The translations under genes were made by a program, and so were the position numbers. Of a DNA stretch of 64,000 nt, positions 24,927 through 33,499 are shown piece after piece. The stretch spans positions 50,436-114,435 of the forward strand of contig NZ_JBOEFX010000065.1 in the NCBI RefSeq assembly GCF_050633125.1. Reading direction: 5' to 3'. The notes beneath the pieces are model-generated. The model was not told the DNA's origin. It ran no database searches and saw only the letters and a program-made list of their open reading frames with translations. This DNA is from Lewinella sp050633125. GTDB taxonomy: Bacteria > Bacteroidota > Bacteroidia > Chitinophagales > Saprospiraceae. The first letter of the stretch is position 1; every line of letters begins with the position of its first letter.

Positions 24927-26429
24927 ATGCACGCGAACAGCTTGGCGGAAGCGTTAGCTCATCCTCTTGAAATTCGGCACCTGGTACTCAGCGGGCAAGA
25001 CCTCGAAAGAGTGCCTCCTAAAGTCTGGAAAAAACTACCCAACCTTGAGAGTCTGGACTTGAGTCACAACCGGATAAAAAAACTACCCGCTGGCCTGGCA
25101 GAACTTACCCAACTGAGGAGTCTACAGCTAAGCTTTAACCGGATTACTCGGGTAGAAGATGATTTTTTCGGCCTATTTCCATTGCTTAAACACCTGGATT
25201 TACGCAACAACCGCCTGCGACAATTACACCTCATTTCGCTTTCGCTGGAAAGCCTGGACGTGAGTGAAAACAAACTCAAAGGCATTGCCCCCCTGCAACT
25301 GCATTGCCCGGAACTATTACACCTGGATCTAGCCAATAACAAGCTACAAGAGTTTACCGTACTTTCGGAAAACCTCGGACATCTGCAATATCTGAATCTT
25401 GGGTTCAATCGTTTGCAAAAATTACCGAAACTGCCCGCGAGTTTATACGCACTAGTTATTAACAACAACCGTTTATCCAGCCTCCCGCTCAATTGGCTTG
25501 ATCTAAAACGATTGCAACGACTGGAAGCTTCGTACAACCCCATACAGCTGAGTTTGCCCCAATTGGCCCAAAATGATCAACTCAGCTATATTGATGTTCG
25601 CCAAACACCGACCAACTGGCCTGGCGTGCAAGCATTGCTGCTGAAGCTCCCGCAACTTCGACACCTTTACGGCGGATTGAGTCGCAAACTACAGGAACAA
25701 TTGAGTGGCTTCTTGGCAGAACTACCTCCGGGGATGGAAGCTTCTAGACGAGCATTGTGTTTTCGTTTGTGGCAAGGTTTTGCCGCAGGGCAGGTAGAGA
25801 TTGGTAGCCTTTGGTCTTGCCTAAACGCCAATTTGCATCCGCTCATCCAATTAGGAGCACATCATGAATTGCTTCGTAAATATCCCGCTCGCGACGGCCA
25901 GCTCCGTAGCCGAACCTGGTGGCTCTGTGGCAATATGGCCAGTGATATGACGATGATAAAAAACCGGCTCACCGCAGCGGGTATCGCCTGGACAGACAAC
26001 CCCACCAAAGCGACTGGCGTACTTCTCGGACACCATTTTTCTACCCTCGATCAACAGATAGGAGCCGTACCTGTGATGGAAGAACGCCAGCTGGTACAAT
26101 GGCTGGATCGCAAAGAACGCCGTTATCTTACTCAAACCCGAGACCGGGTACAGTTGGCCAACCTGGAAAGAATGCTCCGTGCACCAGATTCGGGGACGTT
26201 CCAATTGGGAATACAGCTACTACGAAACCAGGGGACTCCTGATGAACTCGTAAGTACCTTATTACAGCGCTGGCTAGTAGCTTCACCAGCAGAACGGGCT
26301 ACCTGGGAAGATGTACTCTTGCCTTATCTACCAGGAAGCCTTAATATCGCCTTGGCACAACGAGAGCGAATGCTTACGCTCCCTTCCAGGCGTGGAAAAG
26401 CAGCCATTTGGTGGAAGTTAATGCAGTAG
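24927..26429 (+). CDS. Leucine-rich repeat protein
   Basis: About 500 residues starting at ATG 24927 (MHANSLAEALAHPLEIRHLV); the upstream TTG at 24849 lies in the inverted repeat and is rejected. Residues about 15-250 form roughly ten leucine-rich repeats of 20-23 residues with the consensus LxxLxLxxNxLxxLP (for example LPNLESLDLSHNRIKKLPAG). The C-terminal half has no repeats; it includes TWWLCGNMASDMTMIKNRL, which recalls a BRCT-like or nucleotide-binding comparison domain, but this is uncertain. There is no signal peptide, so it is probably cytoplasmic and acts in protein-protein interaction. Confidence 0.8.
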   Translation: MHANSLAEALAHPLEIRHLVLSGQDLERVPPKVWKKLPNLESLDLSHNRIKKLPAGLAELTQLRSLQLSFNRITRVEDDFFGLFPLLKHLDLRNNRLRQLHLISLSLESLDVSENKLKGIAPLQLHCPELLHLDLANNKLQEFTVLSENLGHLQYLNLGFNRLQKLPKLPASLYALVINNNRLSSLPLNWLDLKRLQRLEASYNPIQLSLPQLAQNDQLSYIDVRQTPTNWPGVQALLLKLPQLRHLYGGLSRKLQEQLSGFLAELPPGMEASRRALCFRLWQGFAAGQVEIGSLWSCLNANLHPLIQLGAHHELLRKYPARDGQLRSRTWWLCGNMASDMTMIKNRLTAAGIAWTDNPTKATGVLLGHHFSTLDQQIGAVPVMEERQLVQWLDRKERRYLTQTRDRVQLANLERMLRAPDSGTFQLGIQLLRNQGTPDELVSTLLQRWLVASPAERATWEDVLLPYLPGSLNIALAQRERMLTLPSRRGKAAIWWKLMQ

Positions 26430-26454
26430 AACAAGTTTTGCCAGATACACCAGA

Positions 26455-26491
26455 TATATCGCGCAGAGGCGCAAAGACGCAGAGGTTTTTT
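26455..26491. repeat. CGCAGAGGCGCAAAGACGCAGAG-type dispersed repeat, copy 1
   Basis: A tandem array of degenerate CGCAGAG/CGCAAAG heptamers flanked by ATATATCG and a T run. A second copy in the opposite orientation lies at 33336-33373. This is a dispersed intergenic motif rather than coding sequence. Confidence 0.6.
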
Positions 26492-26529
26492 CTTACGATT
26501 GCTTGTCAGAGCACTAAGCGGTCGGCGAA

Positions 26530-26654
26530 GAATATTTAGGGAAATTCAGGGCGGTTGGCGAGCCGAAGGCACTAAATATTCGTACTAACCGTAGCTTGGG
26601 ATTTCGCATAATCTTTCCTTCGGAGCAGCCCGAATATCTAGAGTCGAAGGCACT
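26530..26654. repeat. Intergenic inverted and direct repeats
   Basis: GAATATTTAG (26530-26539) is mirrored by CTAAATATTC (26572-26581). A direct repeat GAGYCGAAGGCACT occurs near 26560-26573 and at 26641-26654. No gene is supported between the LRR and glutaminase genes. Confidence 0.45.
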
Positions 26655-26667
26655 CGTTTCTCTGCTA

Positions 26668-27594
26668 TCAAAATATAGACAACCCCGATTTGGAAGTCAA
26701 TAACTCCAGCGCTTTCATCCCCAAAATAGAATTTCCTTTTTCGTTAAGTCTCGGGCTCCAGACAGCCACGCTGTAAAAATCAGGATAGACGGCCGCGATG
26801 CCACCACCCACACCGCTCTTGCCGGGTAGCCCCACCAGGAAAGAAAACTCGCCAGATTCATCATAAAAACCACAAGTCTGCATCAGTGCATTCAGGCGCT
26901 TGAGCTGGCTGGGCGTGAGGTCTGGAATATTGCAATCGAGGCGATTACGGCGGGCAAAAAGATGAAAAGCTTGCGCCAATTCCGTACAACTCATTTCAAT
27001 AGAGCAGTAATGGATATAAAGCTTCAACACCTCTATCGGATGGTTATCAAGATTTCCAAAAGACTTCAGGTAATAAGCCAGCGCAGCATTACGATACGCA
27101 GTATCCAGTTCAGAATCAACGACGACTTGATTATACTCAATGCTTGAACAACCACTCAGCTCGCGCACAAAATTGAGCATATCTGCATAAGGATCATTGA
27201 GATTACTCATCAAAACATCCGTGACAACCAGTGCTCCTGCATTGATAAAAGGATTGCGAGGAATCCCCTGCTCTTGTTCCAACTGGAGCAGAGAGTTAAA
27301 TGGCGTACCCGAAGGTTCTATATCCACTCTTTCCCACAGCTTTTTACCAATCAGTCCAAAAGCAGCAGCCGTAGTAAATACTTTGGAGATACTTTGGATA
27401 GAAAACCGTTCTTCACTATCCCCATAGGTAAAAGTCCTTCCATCAAGAAAAGCCAGGCTGATGCCGAATTTATTGGGATCGACATTCGCCAGTTCCGGAA
27501 TATAATCGGCCTGCTGCCCTTGTCCAAAGTAGGGCTTTAATTCCTGGACAATGCCAGACAAGAGCTTGTTATAGTCGGTTTTTGAATTGGTCAT
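26668..27594 (-). CDS. glsA: Glutaminase A
   Basis: A 308-residue serine-dependent beta-lactamase-like glutaminase. The SxxK motif is SISK in RFSIQSISKVFT, the conserved RNPFINAGALV follows, and the C-terminal GLPGKSGVGGGI carries the substrate-binding Ser-Gly region. The enzyme hydrolyses L-glutamine to glutamate and ammonia in the cytoplasm. Length matches the usual 300-310 residues. A glutamine-synthetase-family gene lies 600 bases away in the opposite orientation, so two enzymes of glutamate/glutamine metabolism are close together, though not in one operon. Confidence 0.96.
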   Translation of the reverse strand: MTNSKTDYNKLLSGIVQELKPYFGQGQQADYIPELANVDPNKFGISLAFLDGRTFTYGDSEERFSIQSISKVFTTAAAFGLIGKKLWERVDIEPSGTPFNSLLQLEQEQGIPRNPFINAGALVVTDVLMSNLNDPYADMLNFVRELSGCSSIEYNQVVVDSELDTAYRNAALAYYLKSFGNLDNHPIEVLKLYIHYCSIEMSCTELAQAFHLFARRNRLDCNIPDLTPSQLKRLNALMQTCGFYDESGEFSFLVGLPGKSGVGGGIAAVYPDFYSVAVWSPRLNEKGNSILGMKALELLTSKSGLSIF

Positions 27595-27676
27595 AGTCCA
27601 AGGTTTCCTGTTCCATTTGTTTTTATTTTATACCTAACACCTCTGCAAGGTATTACATTCTAAATCCATACAGTTC

Positions 27677-27943
27677 TCAATCAATCTCAGTTGCCCCGTC
27701 TTGATCCAGTATTTCTGGATACGGAGAAGCTGCTTTCCTGCTGAAAAACATGCTTCGAAAAAACATAGCAAACATTACAATAGTGTATAATATTGAGATC
27801 TTAAGTGGTGATACTTTTCCAATAACACCTGCTAGTATACTAAGACTTTCAGGAAACGGATTGACTCCGGAAAAAAGGAGATGACTGGCCCAAGTCAAAC
27901 AAGCGAATAATACGGAAACAAAAAGAAACACTGTGAACTTCAT
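27677..27943 (-). CDS. Small membrane protein of unknown function
   Basis: An 88-residue protein with hydrophobic segments at about 3-25 and 50-68 and possibly a third between them, plus an acidic C terminus. It is preceded on the minus strand by AAAGGAGG six bases before the ATG, an unusually good Shine-Dalgarno site for this phylum, which supports translation. No family recognised. Confidence 0.6.
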   Translation of the reverse strand: MKFTVFLFVSVLFACLTWASHLLFSGVNPFPESLSILAGVIGKVSPLKISILYTIVMFAMFFRSMFFSRKAASPYPEILDQDGATEID

Positions 27944-28179
27944 AATTACGCCTCCTTTATCTTTTCCATTTCTCCGAAAAAACTCTCACCGAATGCATCT
28001 CCTATTGATGTACGAAAGTTAGTGCTCGTAATTAGCTGCTCTATTTTTGGCAATTTATTCATCTGTATTTTTTCGCCCAACTTACTTTCCACGCTCCCCC
28101 CAACACCCCAAAGATAGAACAACTTTGGTCCTTTACCCGAAGCGCTTACCTTTACCCCTACACAAAAAGGGCACCAAAG

Positions 28180-29553
28180 ATGACGCTAAAAGGAATGTTG
28201 AGTATGGAAGAACTGTACACGATGGTAGCGGTCGAAGAAATAGAAACCATCATCGTAGCTTTCACCGACCATTACGGGCGCTTGGTGGGGAAGCGTGTTG
28301 CTGCAGATTTCTTTGTTGAAAAAATTGCCGAGGAAGGCACCCACGCCTGCAACTATCTCCTTACAACGGATATGGAAATGGAGCCAATGCCCGGCTATGC
28401 TTCTGCCAACTGGCAAAAAGGCTACGGCGACTTCCACCTCGTTCCTGACCTGAAGAGCTTACGGATTGCTGATTGGTTGGACAAAACAGCTATCGTATTG
28501 GCAGATGTTCATAACGACGAACATCAATTAGAAAGCATTGCCCCCAGATCCATATTGCAAAACCAAATGCAGCAGCTTCAAACCTTGGGCTATACCGCTG
28601 CCGGGGCCTCTGAACTGGAGTATTACCTCTTTGAAAATTCTTACCGCCAGGCACACGAACAGCATTACCAAGATTTAAAAGCCGTAGGCTGGTACTTGGA
28701 AGACTACCACATCCTGCAAGGCTCTCGTACCGAAAACTTCCACGGGCGGGTGCGTCGCCACTTGCAGCGTTCGGGGGTGCCGGTAGAAACCTCCAAGGGA
28801 GAATGGGGCCTCGGCCAGCACGAACTGAATATTCGCTACGCTGAAGTGCTGGAAATGGCCGACCGGCACGTCGTCTACAAACAATGCCTCAAGGAAGTGG
28901 CAGACAGCATGAGCTACGCCGTAACCTTTATGGCCAAATACGCCGAAGACCAGGCGGGATCAAGCTGCCACATCCACCTGAGTTTATGGAAGGATGGCAA
29001 AAATGCCTTCGCTGGCAAAGAGTCGTTTGGTGGTGTTGCCTGTTCGCCCATCTTTCGCTGGTTTCTGGGAGGGTGGATGAAATATACGCCAGAGGTCATG
29101 CCTTTCTTTGCACCTACCGTCAACTCCTACAAACGGTACCAGGATGCCTCATGGGCACCCACACGCCTGGCGTGGAGCTATGACAATCGCACAGCAGGGT
29201 TTCGCGTAGTTGGAAAAGGCGAAAGTTTGCGAATAGAGTGTCGCATCCCAGGCGCAGACTGCAACCCTTACCTCGCTTTTGCGGCTTCACTAGCGGCAGG
29301 TTTACAGGGTATAAAAGACCAAACAGCGCCGCCCGAAGCTTTTAGTGGAGATGTTTATGCGGCCAAAGAATTGGAGATGGTGCCTACCTCTTTGGCAGAT
29401 GCAACGGCATTATTTTCACAAAGTAGCTTCGCAAAAAATGCCTTTGGCGAAGACGTTGTAGCCCATTACACCCATTTTTTTCAAACGGAATCCCGTGCTT
29501 ACGAAAAATCGGTAACCGACTGGGAAAGAAGACGTTATTTCGAGCGCATCTAA
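28180..29553 (+). CDS. Glutamine synthetase family enzyme (GlnA/PuuA-like)
   Basis: A 457-residue glutamine-synthetase-fold enzyme. Active-site motifs are ELEYYLFE, GQHELNIRY, SSCHIHLSLW (His), NSYKRYQDASWAPTRLAW and NRTAGFRVVG, and the C-terminal RIECRIPGADCNPYLA (Glu, Arg). The NSYKR...SWAPT signature and the lack of a GlnA-I adenylylation-loop Tyr fit the gamma-glutamylputrescine synthetase/GS-like group better than the housekeeping GlnA; the reaction would be ATP-dependent ligation of an amine to glutamate. The amine substrate is not proven. It is close to glsA but on the other strand. Confidence 0.88.
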   Translation: MTLKGMLSMEELYTMVAVEEIETIIVAFTDHYGRLVGKRVAADFFVEKIAEEGTHACNYLLTTDMEMEPMPGYASANWQKGYGDFHLVPDLKSLRIADWLDKTAIVLADVHNDEHQLESIAPRSILQNQMQQLQTLGYTAAGASELEYYLFENSYRQAHEQHYQDLKAVGWYLEDYHILQGSRTENFHGRVRRHLQRSGVPVETSKGEWGLGQHELNIRYAEVLEMADRHVVYKQCLKEVADSMSYAVTFMAKYAEDQAGSSCHIHLSLWKDGKNAFAGKESFGGVACSPIFRWFLGGWMKYTPEVMPFFAPTVNSYKRYQDASWAPTRLAWSYDNRTAGFRVVGKGESLRIECRIPGADCNPYLAFAASLAAGLQGIKDQTAPPEAFSGDVYAAKELEMVPTSLADATALFSQSSFAKNAFGEDVVAHYTHFFQTESRAYEKSVTDWERRRYFERI

Positions 29554-29956
29554 CTTAGACTAGCCTTTTTCTGAGAAAAAAAGCAATTTTAACATAATAT
29601 TAAGAATCCCGCGCCGTTTTAAATCCCGTAAATAAAGAACAGCACGAAAACAAAAAGTGATTTTGTTTTTCACAATAGTTAAATAAGCGATTTAACTATT
29701 TGGAAAACTTGAGAAAAATCGCAGTTTGTTTTCTGCGCAATACACATCTATGTGAGTTTTCTACCACGACATTTTAATTATCTGCCTTCAGGTACAATTT
29801 AAACCTCATTAAAAAAGCATGATTTCAAGTGATTACGTATTGATCACTTAATGAAGGTTTATTTCTCCAGTTAACAAGACTTTTTTTACACAACATCATC
29901 TATTGGTTACCCCACCAAAGGGTAGCCTACATTTTTATTCAAACTTCTTAGAGATT
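29554..29956. other. Non-coding region with two hairpins upstream of the coiled-coil gene
   Basis: No gene in about 400 AT-rich bases. There is a perfect 11-bp inverted repeat, AATAGTTAAAT (29674-29684) with ATTTAACTATT (29690-29700), five bases of loop; and AAGTGAT (29827-29833) with ATCACTT (29843-29849). Neither is followed by a T run, so they look more like operator or mRNA-structure elements than terminators. Confidence 0.4.
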
Positions 29957-30874
29957 ATGAAAAATCAAAAAAGCGGATTAATCGTTGCGGTGGTATTACT
30001 GGCGATCGCACTAATCGGTTCTTTAATTTGGGGTAGCAGCACCTCCGGCAAGGTAGACAAACTACAAGCCGACAAAATGGCGGTAACAGCTTCTTTGGAA
30101 GATATGTCCACCCTCCGGGATGAACTAGCTGCCGAAGTAGACAGCATGGTCATGCAATACGACGAACTAGCCCAGGAAAATAATAGCCTGCAAGGGCAAA
30201 TGGCACAATCGCAAGAAGACCTAAACCGTGCTAAAGCAGCACTGAGCAAGGCCAAGCGTAGTTCTGCTGGCGAAATCAACGATCTACGGGCGCAGATCGA
30301 AGAATTGCAGCGGATCAAGCAGGACCTGCAATTGAACATGGACAGTATGCTGGCTCAAAACGATTCTTTACGCCTGGAAATTGGCGTACTCGAAGGCGAC
30401 CTGGCTATGTCTACAGAGCAAAATACAATACTCAATGAATCCAATGTGCAAAAAGACAGTGAGATTAAAGCACTGACTTATGAAAGCTTCAAGGCCACTT
30501 CTTTTGAGATTTCTCCAGAGGTAAAGAGTGGTAATGCAACGGCCAAATCAGGAAGAGCACGTAGGATTACAGCCAGCTTTGAGTTGGAAGGCGTACCAGC
30601 TGACTACCAGGGTTCACGCCCTATTTACCTGGTGATTACTGACGAAACGGGAACACCGATTCCCCGCACGGACTACATCACTACGACCGTCCGCCCACTT
30701 GATGGTCAGCCACAGGATATCATGGCCGTAGAAGCCCGTGAGGAGGAGTTGACGGAATCACAGCGCCTGACCTTCACCCATGAACTGGAGAATAAACTCG
30801 ATGCCGGAAACTATACGCTAAGTGCCTATACCGACGTAGGGTTCCTAGGGTCATCTACCTTCCGTCTTCGTTAA
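29957..30874 (+). CDS. Membrane-anchored coiled-coil protein of unknown function
   Basis: A 305-residue protein starting at ATG 29957 (MKNQKSGLIVAVVLLAIALI). The N-terminal signal anchor is about residues 6-25. Residues about 30-185 are a long coiled coil rich in Ala, Gln, Asp and Glu with MDSMLAQNDSLRL-type heptads. The C-terminal 115 residues form a beta-rich domain (ASFELEGVPADYQGSRPIYL through FTHELENKLDAGNYTLSAYT). The layout suits an envelope-spanning structural protein; this is inference. It is closed by a terminator at 30930-30966. Confidence 0.75.
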   Translation: MKNQKSGLIVAVVLLAIALIGSLIWGSSTSGKVDKLQADKMAVTASLEDMSTLRDELAAEVDSMVMQYDELAQENNSLQGQMAQSQEDLNRAKAALSKAKRSSAGEINDLRAQIEELQRIKQDLQLNMDSMLAQNDSLRLEIGVLEGDLAMSTEQNTILNESNVQKDSEIKALTYESFKATSFEISPEVKSGNATAKSGRARRITASFELEGVPADYQGSRPIYLVITDETGTPIPRTDYITTTVRPLDGQPQDIMAVEAREEELTESQRLTFTHELENKLDAGNYTLSAYTDVGFLGSSTFRLR

Positions 30875-30929
30875 TATTTTTTTTGCATTAATACCCAAAC
30901 ACTTTCCCAAGTAACCCTTTGGATAATTG

Positions 30930-30966
30930 ACGGCTAGGCACTCACGTGCTTAGCCGTTTTTATTTT
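30930..30966 (+). terminator. Rho-independent terminator
   Basis: Stem ACGGCTA.GCAC with GTGC.TAGCCGT around the loop TCAC, followed by TTTTTATTTT. It closes the coiled-coil gene and separates it from the serine dehydratase gene. Confidence 0.85.
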
Positions 30967-31128
30967 GCCTATTTTATGAGCTTACCTGTTTAAAACCTGT
31001 AGCTTTGCACCCGCTAAGAGGTAGGAATAAATTCCGTATTTACTTCTACCAAAGTGTAGCTGCCGTAAGGTACTTTGCCCTAACCACCATTGCCACTGCT
31101 AATCAGTGGTCACCACAAGTGTTTTACT

Positions 31129-32532
31129 ATGGAACGCTTAAGCATATTTGATATTTACAAAATCGGCGTCGGCCCATCCAGCTCGCATACGCTCGGCCCT
31201 TGGAATGCTGCAACCCAGTTTGCGGCAGCACTTTGGGGAAAAGACATTGACCACCTCCAGGTTCACCTCTATGGCTCACTGTCAAAAACAGGCCGCGGGC
31301 ACGCCACCGATGTGGCCGTACAGCTAGGCCTGGAAGGCCACGACCCCGTCATTATTGACACCCAGGAAATTCCCGCCATCATTGAACGAATTCTTCGGGA
31401 GGAACGACTGGAAGTCAATAAGAACGATATCACTTTCTCTCCAAAACAAGACATCATCTTCCATGGGCACAGCCTCCCCGGCCACCCCAACACCCTTACC
31501 TTTAAGGCCTTCTATAAGGATGAATTGATAGAAGAACACACCTACTATTCTCTCGGTGGTGGGTTTATCGAACAAGAGGGCGTATCCCAAACAGATATCC
31601 GGCAAGCGTGGCTACCGTTCCCGATCGACGAGGGATCGGAATTACTGGACTATACCAATACGCACGATTGTCGGATTTCGGATATTGTTTGGGCCAACGA
31701 GCTGCGATTTCGCAATTTCCGGTCCTTCAAAAGCAGAATGGATGGCATTTTCCGAGCGATGCTGGATTGTGTATACCGAGGTGTCACCACCGAGGGTATT
31801 TTGCCCGGAGGCTTAAACGTCCGCCGCCGCGCCTACAAGCTAAACCAGGAATTACTCAAAGGGGCAGCTTTTAGTAATCGCGACGAGTGGCTAGCGCTCG
31901 TAATGAAATCGTCCCGAGATTTTGTAACCGTCAACAAGTGGGTAAGTTGTTTCGCGCTCGCGGTCAACGAAGAAAACGCAGCGCTAGGCAGGGTAGTCAC
32001 CTCCCCAACAAATGGCGCAGCAGGGGTGATTCCTGCCGTGATTTTATACATGTATTGTTTTTGTGATTGCAATACATTAGACCATGTCGAACGTTTTTTA
32101 CTCGCCTCGGGTGAAGTGGGCTGCCTTTTCAAAAAAGGGGCTACCATTTCCGCAGCCATGGGTGGTTGTCAAGCCGAAATTGGCGTTTCTTCCGCTATGG
32201 CTGCTGCTGGTCTCACCGAGGTTTTAGGCGGAAGCCCCAAACAGGCACTCATGGCCGCCGAAATAGCAATGGAACACCACCTTGGCCTTACCTGCGACCC
32301 CATCGGAGGGCTGGTTCAGGTACCCTGCATTGAGCGCAATACCATGGGAGCAATCAAAGCAATAACTGCTACCAACCTGGCACTCTCCGGCGATCCTGAT
32401 GATTGTAAAGTAAACTTTGATGTGGTCGTAAAAACCATGTGGGATACCGCCCAAGACATGAATCACAAGTACAAAGAAACTTCAGAAGGCGGACTAGCTT
32501 TCAACCTACCTGTAGTCTTGCCGAACTGCTAA
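31129..32532 (+). CDS. sdaA: L-serine dehydratase, iron-sulfur type, single chain
   Basis: A 467-residue single-chain SdaA starting at ATG 31129 (MERLSIFDIYKIGVGPSSSH). The N-terminal beta domain (IGVGPSSSHTLGPW) and the C-terminal alpha domain (TSPTNGAAGVIPAV, MGGCQAEIGVSSAM, CDPIGGLVQVPCIERN) with the cysteines that hold the [4Fe-4S] cluster are both present. It deaminates L-serine to pyruvate and ammonia in the cytoplasm. TAGCTTTG at 31000-31007 is a -7-like box, about 120 bases upstream, without a clear -33 element. Length is normal for the fused type. Confidence 0.95.
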   Translation: MERLSIFDIYKIGVGPSSSHTLGPWNAATQFAAALWGKDIDHLQVHLYGSLSKTGRGHATDVAVQLGLEGHDPVIIDTQEIPAIIERILREERLEVNKNDITFSPKQDIIFHGHSLPGHPNTLTFKAFYKDELIEEHTYYSLGGGFIEQEGVSQTDIRQAWLPFPIDEGSELLDYTNTHDCRISDIVWANELRFRNFRSFKSRMDGIFRAMLDCVYRGVTTEGILPGGLNVRRRAYKLNQELLKGAAFSNRDEWLALVMKSSRDFVTVNKWVSCFALAVNEENAALGRVVTSPTNGAAGVIPAVILYMYCFCDCNTLDHVERFLLASGEVGCLFKKGATISAAMGGCQAEIGVSSAMAAAGLTEVLGGSPKQALMAAEIAMEHHLGLTCDPIGGLVQVPCIERNTMGAIKAITATNLALSGDPDDCKVNFDVVVKTMWDTAQDMNHKYKETSEGGLAFNLPVVLPNC

Positions 32533-32597
32533 AAAGGCATACCCCCAGCTTTTATGGTACAGAAAAAAGGGTAGCGCTTTCCTACATAATCTTTTTT

Positions 32598-32713
32598 GGG
32601 GCCGTAGCGGCGCTGCGCTGGCTACCGCTTGCTCCATTCCTAGTGCTTGCTTTGCGTCGCACTACCATTACGCCAGCTCGTCCTTAGTCGCTCCGCGCCT
32701 CGCGCTACGGCCC
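32598..32713. repeat. GC-rich palindromic intergenic element
   Basis: A perfect 11-bp inverted repeat, GGGCCGTAGCG (32598-32608) and CGCTACGGCCC (32703-32713), bounds 116 bases that are visibly more GC-rich than the surroundings and contain further GCGC-type hairpins. It lies between sdaA and the VanZ-like gene; the rest of 32533-32859 is AT-rich and shows no gene. Confidence 0.6.
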
Positions 32714-32859
32714 ATCGGCCTGCGCACTAATTTAGTCCAGAGGCATACCGCAAAAAAAAGCACCCTATAGTTAAGCTCCAAAATTTTCCTTCCGGGAAAA
32801 TAAATGTGGTTTTTATTCAGTTATAGTCATCAACTTTTAAATTCAAAGTACTTTGACTA

Positions 32860-33258
32860 ATGAAACAACTAACAATAAAACAACTTTTTTGGCCGGTCTT
32901 AGCACTGTCTTTTATGACCTTTATCTTCTGGATCATCATCCAGGCAGACCTTGGCCACAGCATAGGTTTTAGTAAATTCGTCAGGCACCTGCCCTTTGGG
33001 GATAAACTGGGGCACTTTTTCCTTTATGGCATCCTTGCTTTTTTGGTCAACCTGGCATTAAAAAACAGGAAAGTTGCCGTCTTTGGCCATCAAATACTCT
33101 TGGGAGGTTTGCTCGTACTGATTTTTGCAATACTGGAGGAGTTTACACAAATGGCCCTTTCAACACGCGACTTTGAACTATGGGATATGTTTTGCGACCT
33201 GCTAGGGATTACCTTGTTTTCTTGGCTGGCTTTATGGGTTAGCAAGCGGCAGAACTGA
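32860..33258 (+). CDS. VanZ-like family membrane protein
   Basis: A 132-residue protein with four hydrophobic segments (about 10-28, 49-67, 73-92 and 106-125). The conserved VanZ pattern is present: DKLGHFFLYGILAFL in the second segment and LEEFTQMALSTRDFELWDMFCDLLG between the third and fourth. The family is named after a teicoplanin-resistance protein, but most chromosomal members have no known role. Gene is isolated, with intergenic repeats on both sides. Confidence 0.85.
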   Translation: MKQLTIKQLFWPVLALSFMTFIFWIIIQADLGHSIGFSKFVRHLPFGDKLGHFFLYGILAFLVNLALKNRKVAVFGHQILLGGLLVLIFAILEEFTQMALSTRDFELWDMFCDLLGITLFSWLALWVSKRQN

Positions 33259-33335
33259 TTACTTTTAGCGATCAGAAATAAGGGTGTCCAGCCAACTGTG
33301 TCTAACTAAATTGTCGAAATGTATCTACTTGCAAT

Positions 33336-33373
33336 AAAAAAGCTCTGCGCCTCTTCGTCTCTGCGCGATACAC
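33336..33373. repeat. CGCAGAG-type dispersed repeat, copy 2
   Basis: CTCTGCGCCTCTTCGTCTCT followed by GCGCGATACAC is the reverse complement of the 26455-26491 motif with a few changes: both have a T run at one end, heptamers in the middle and TATCGCGC at the other end. Confidence 0.6.
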
Positions 33374-33499
33374 ACTATTTGGGATACTCCCTCAGAAATG
33401 GGCAAAATATACAAGTTCCGTAACTTACGGACTCCTTGCGATCAAGTAGATTGCAACACAAGCAGTTTTTTGCCTCAAACGAAAATCATTGACAGCTAA

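Noticed and set aside
30967..31128. Riboswitch upstream of the serine dehydratase gene
   Set aside because: I see no conserved aptamer core; the region has only a weak -7-like box and a few short complementary stretches.
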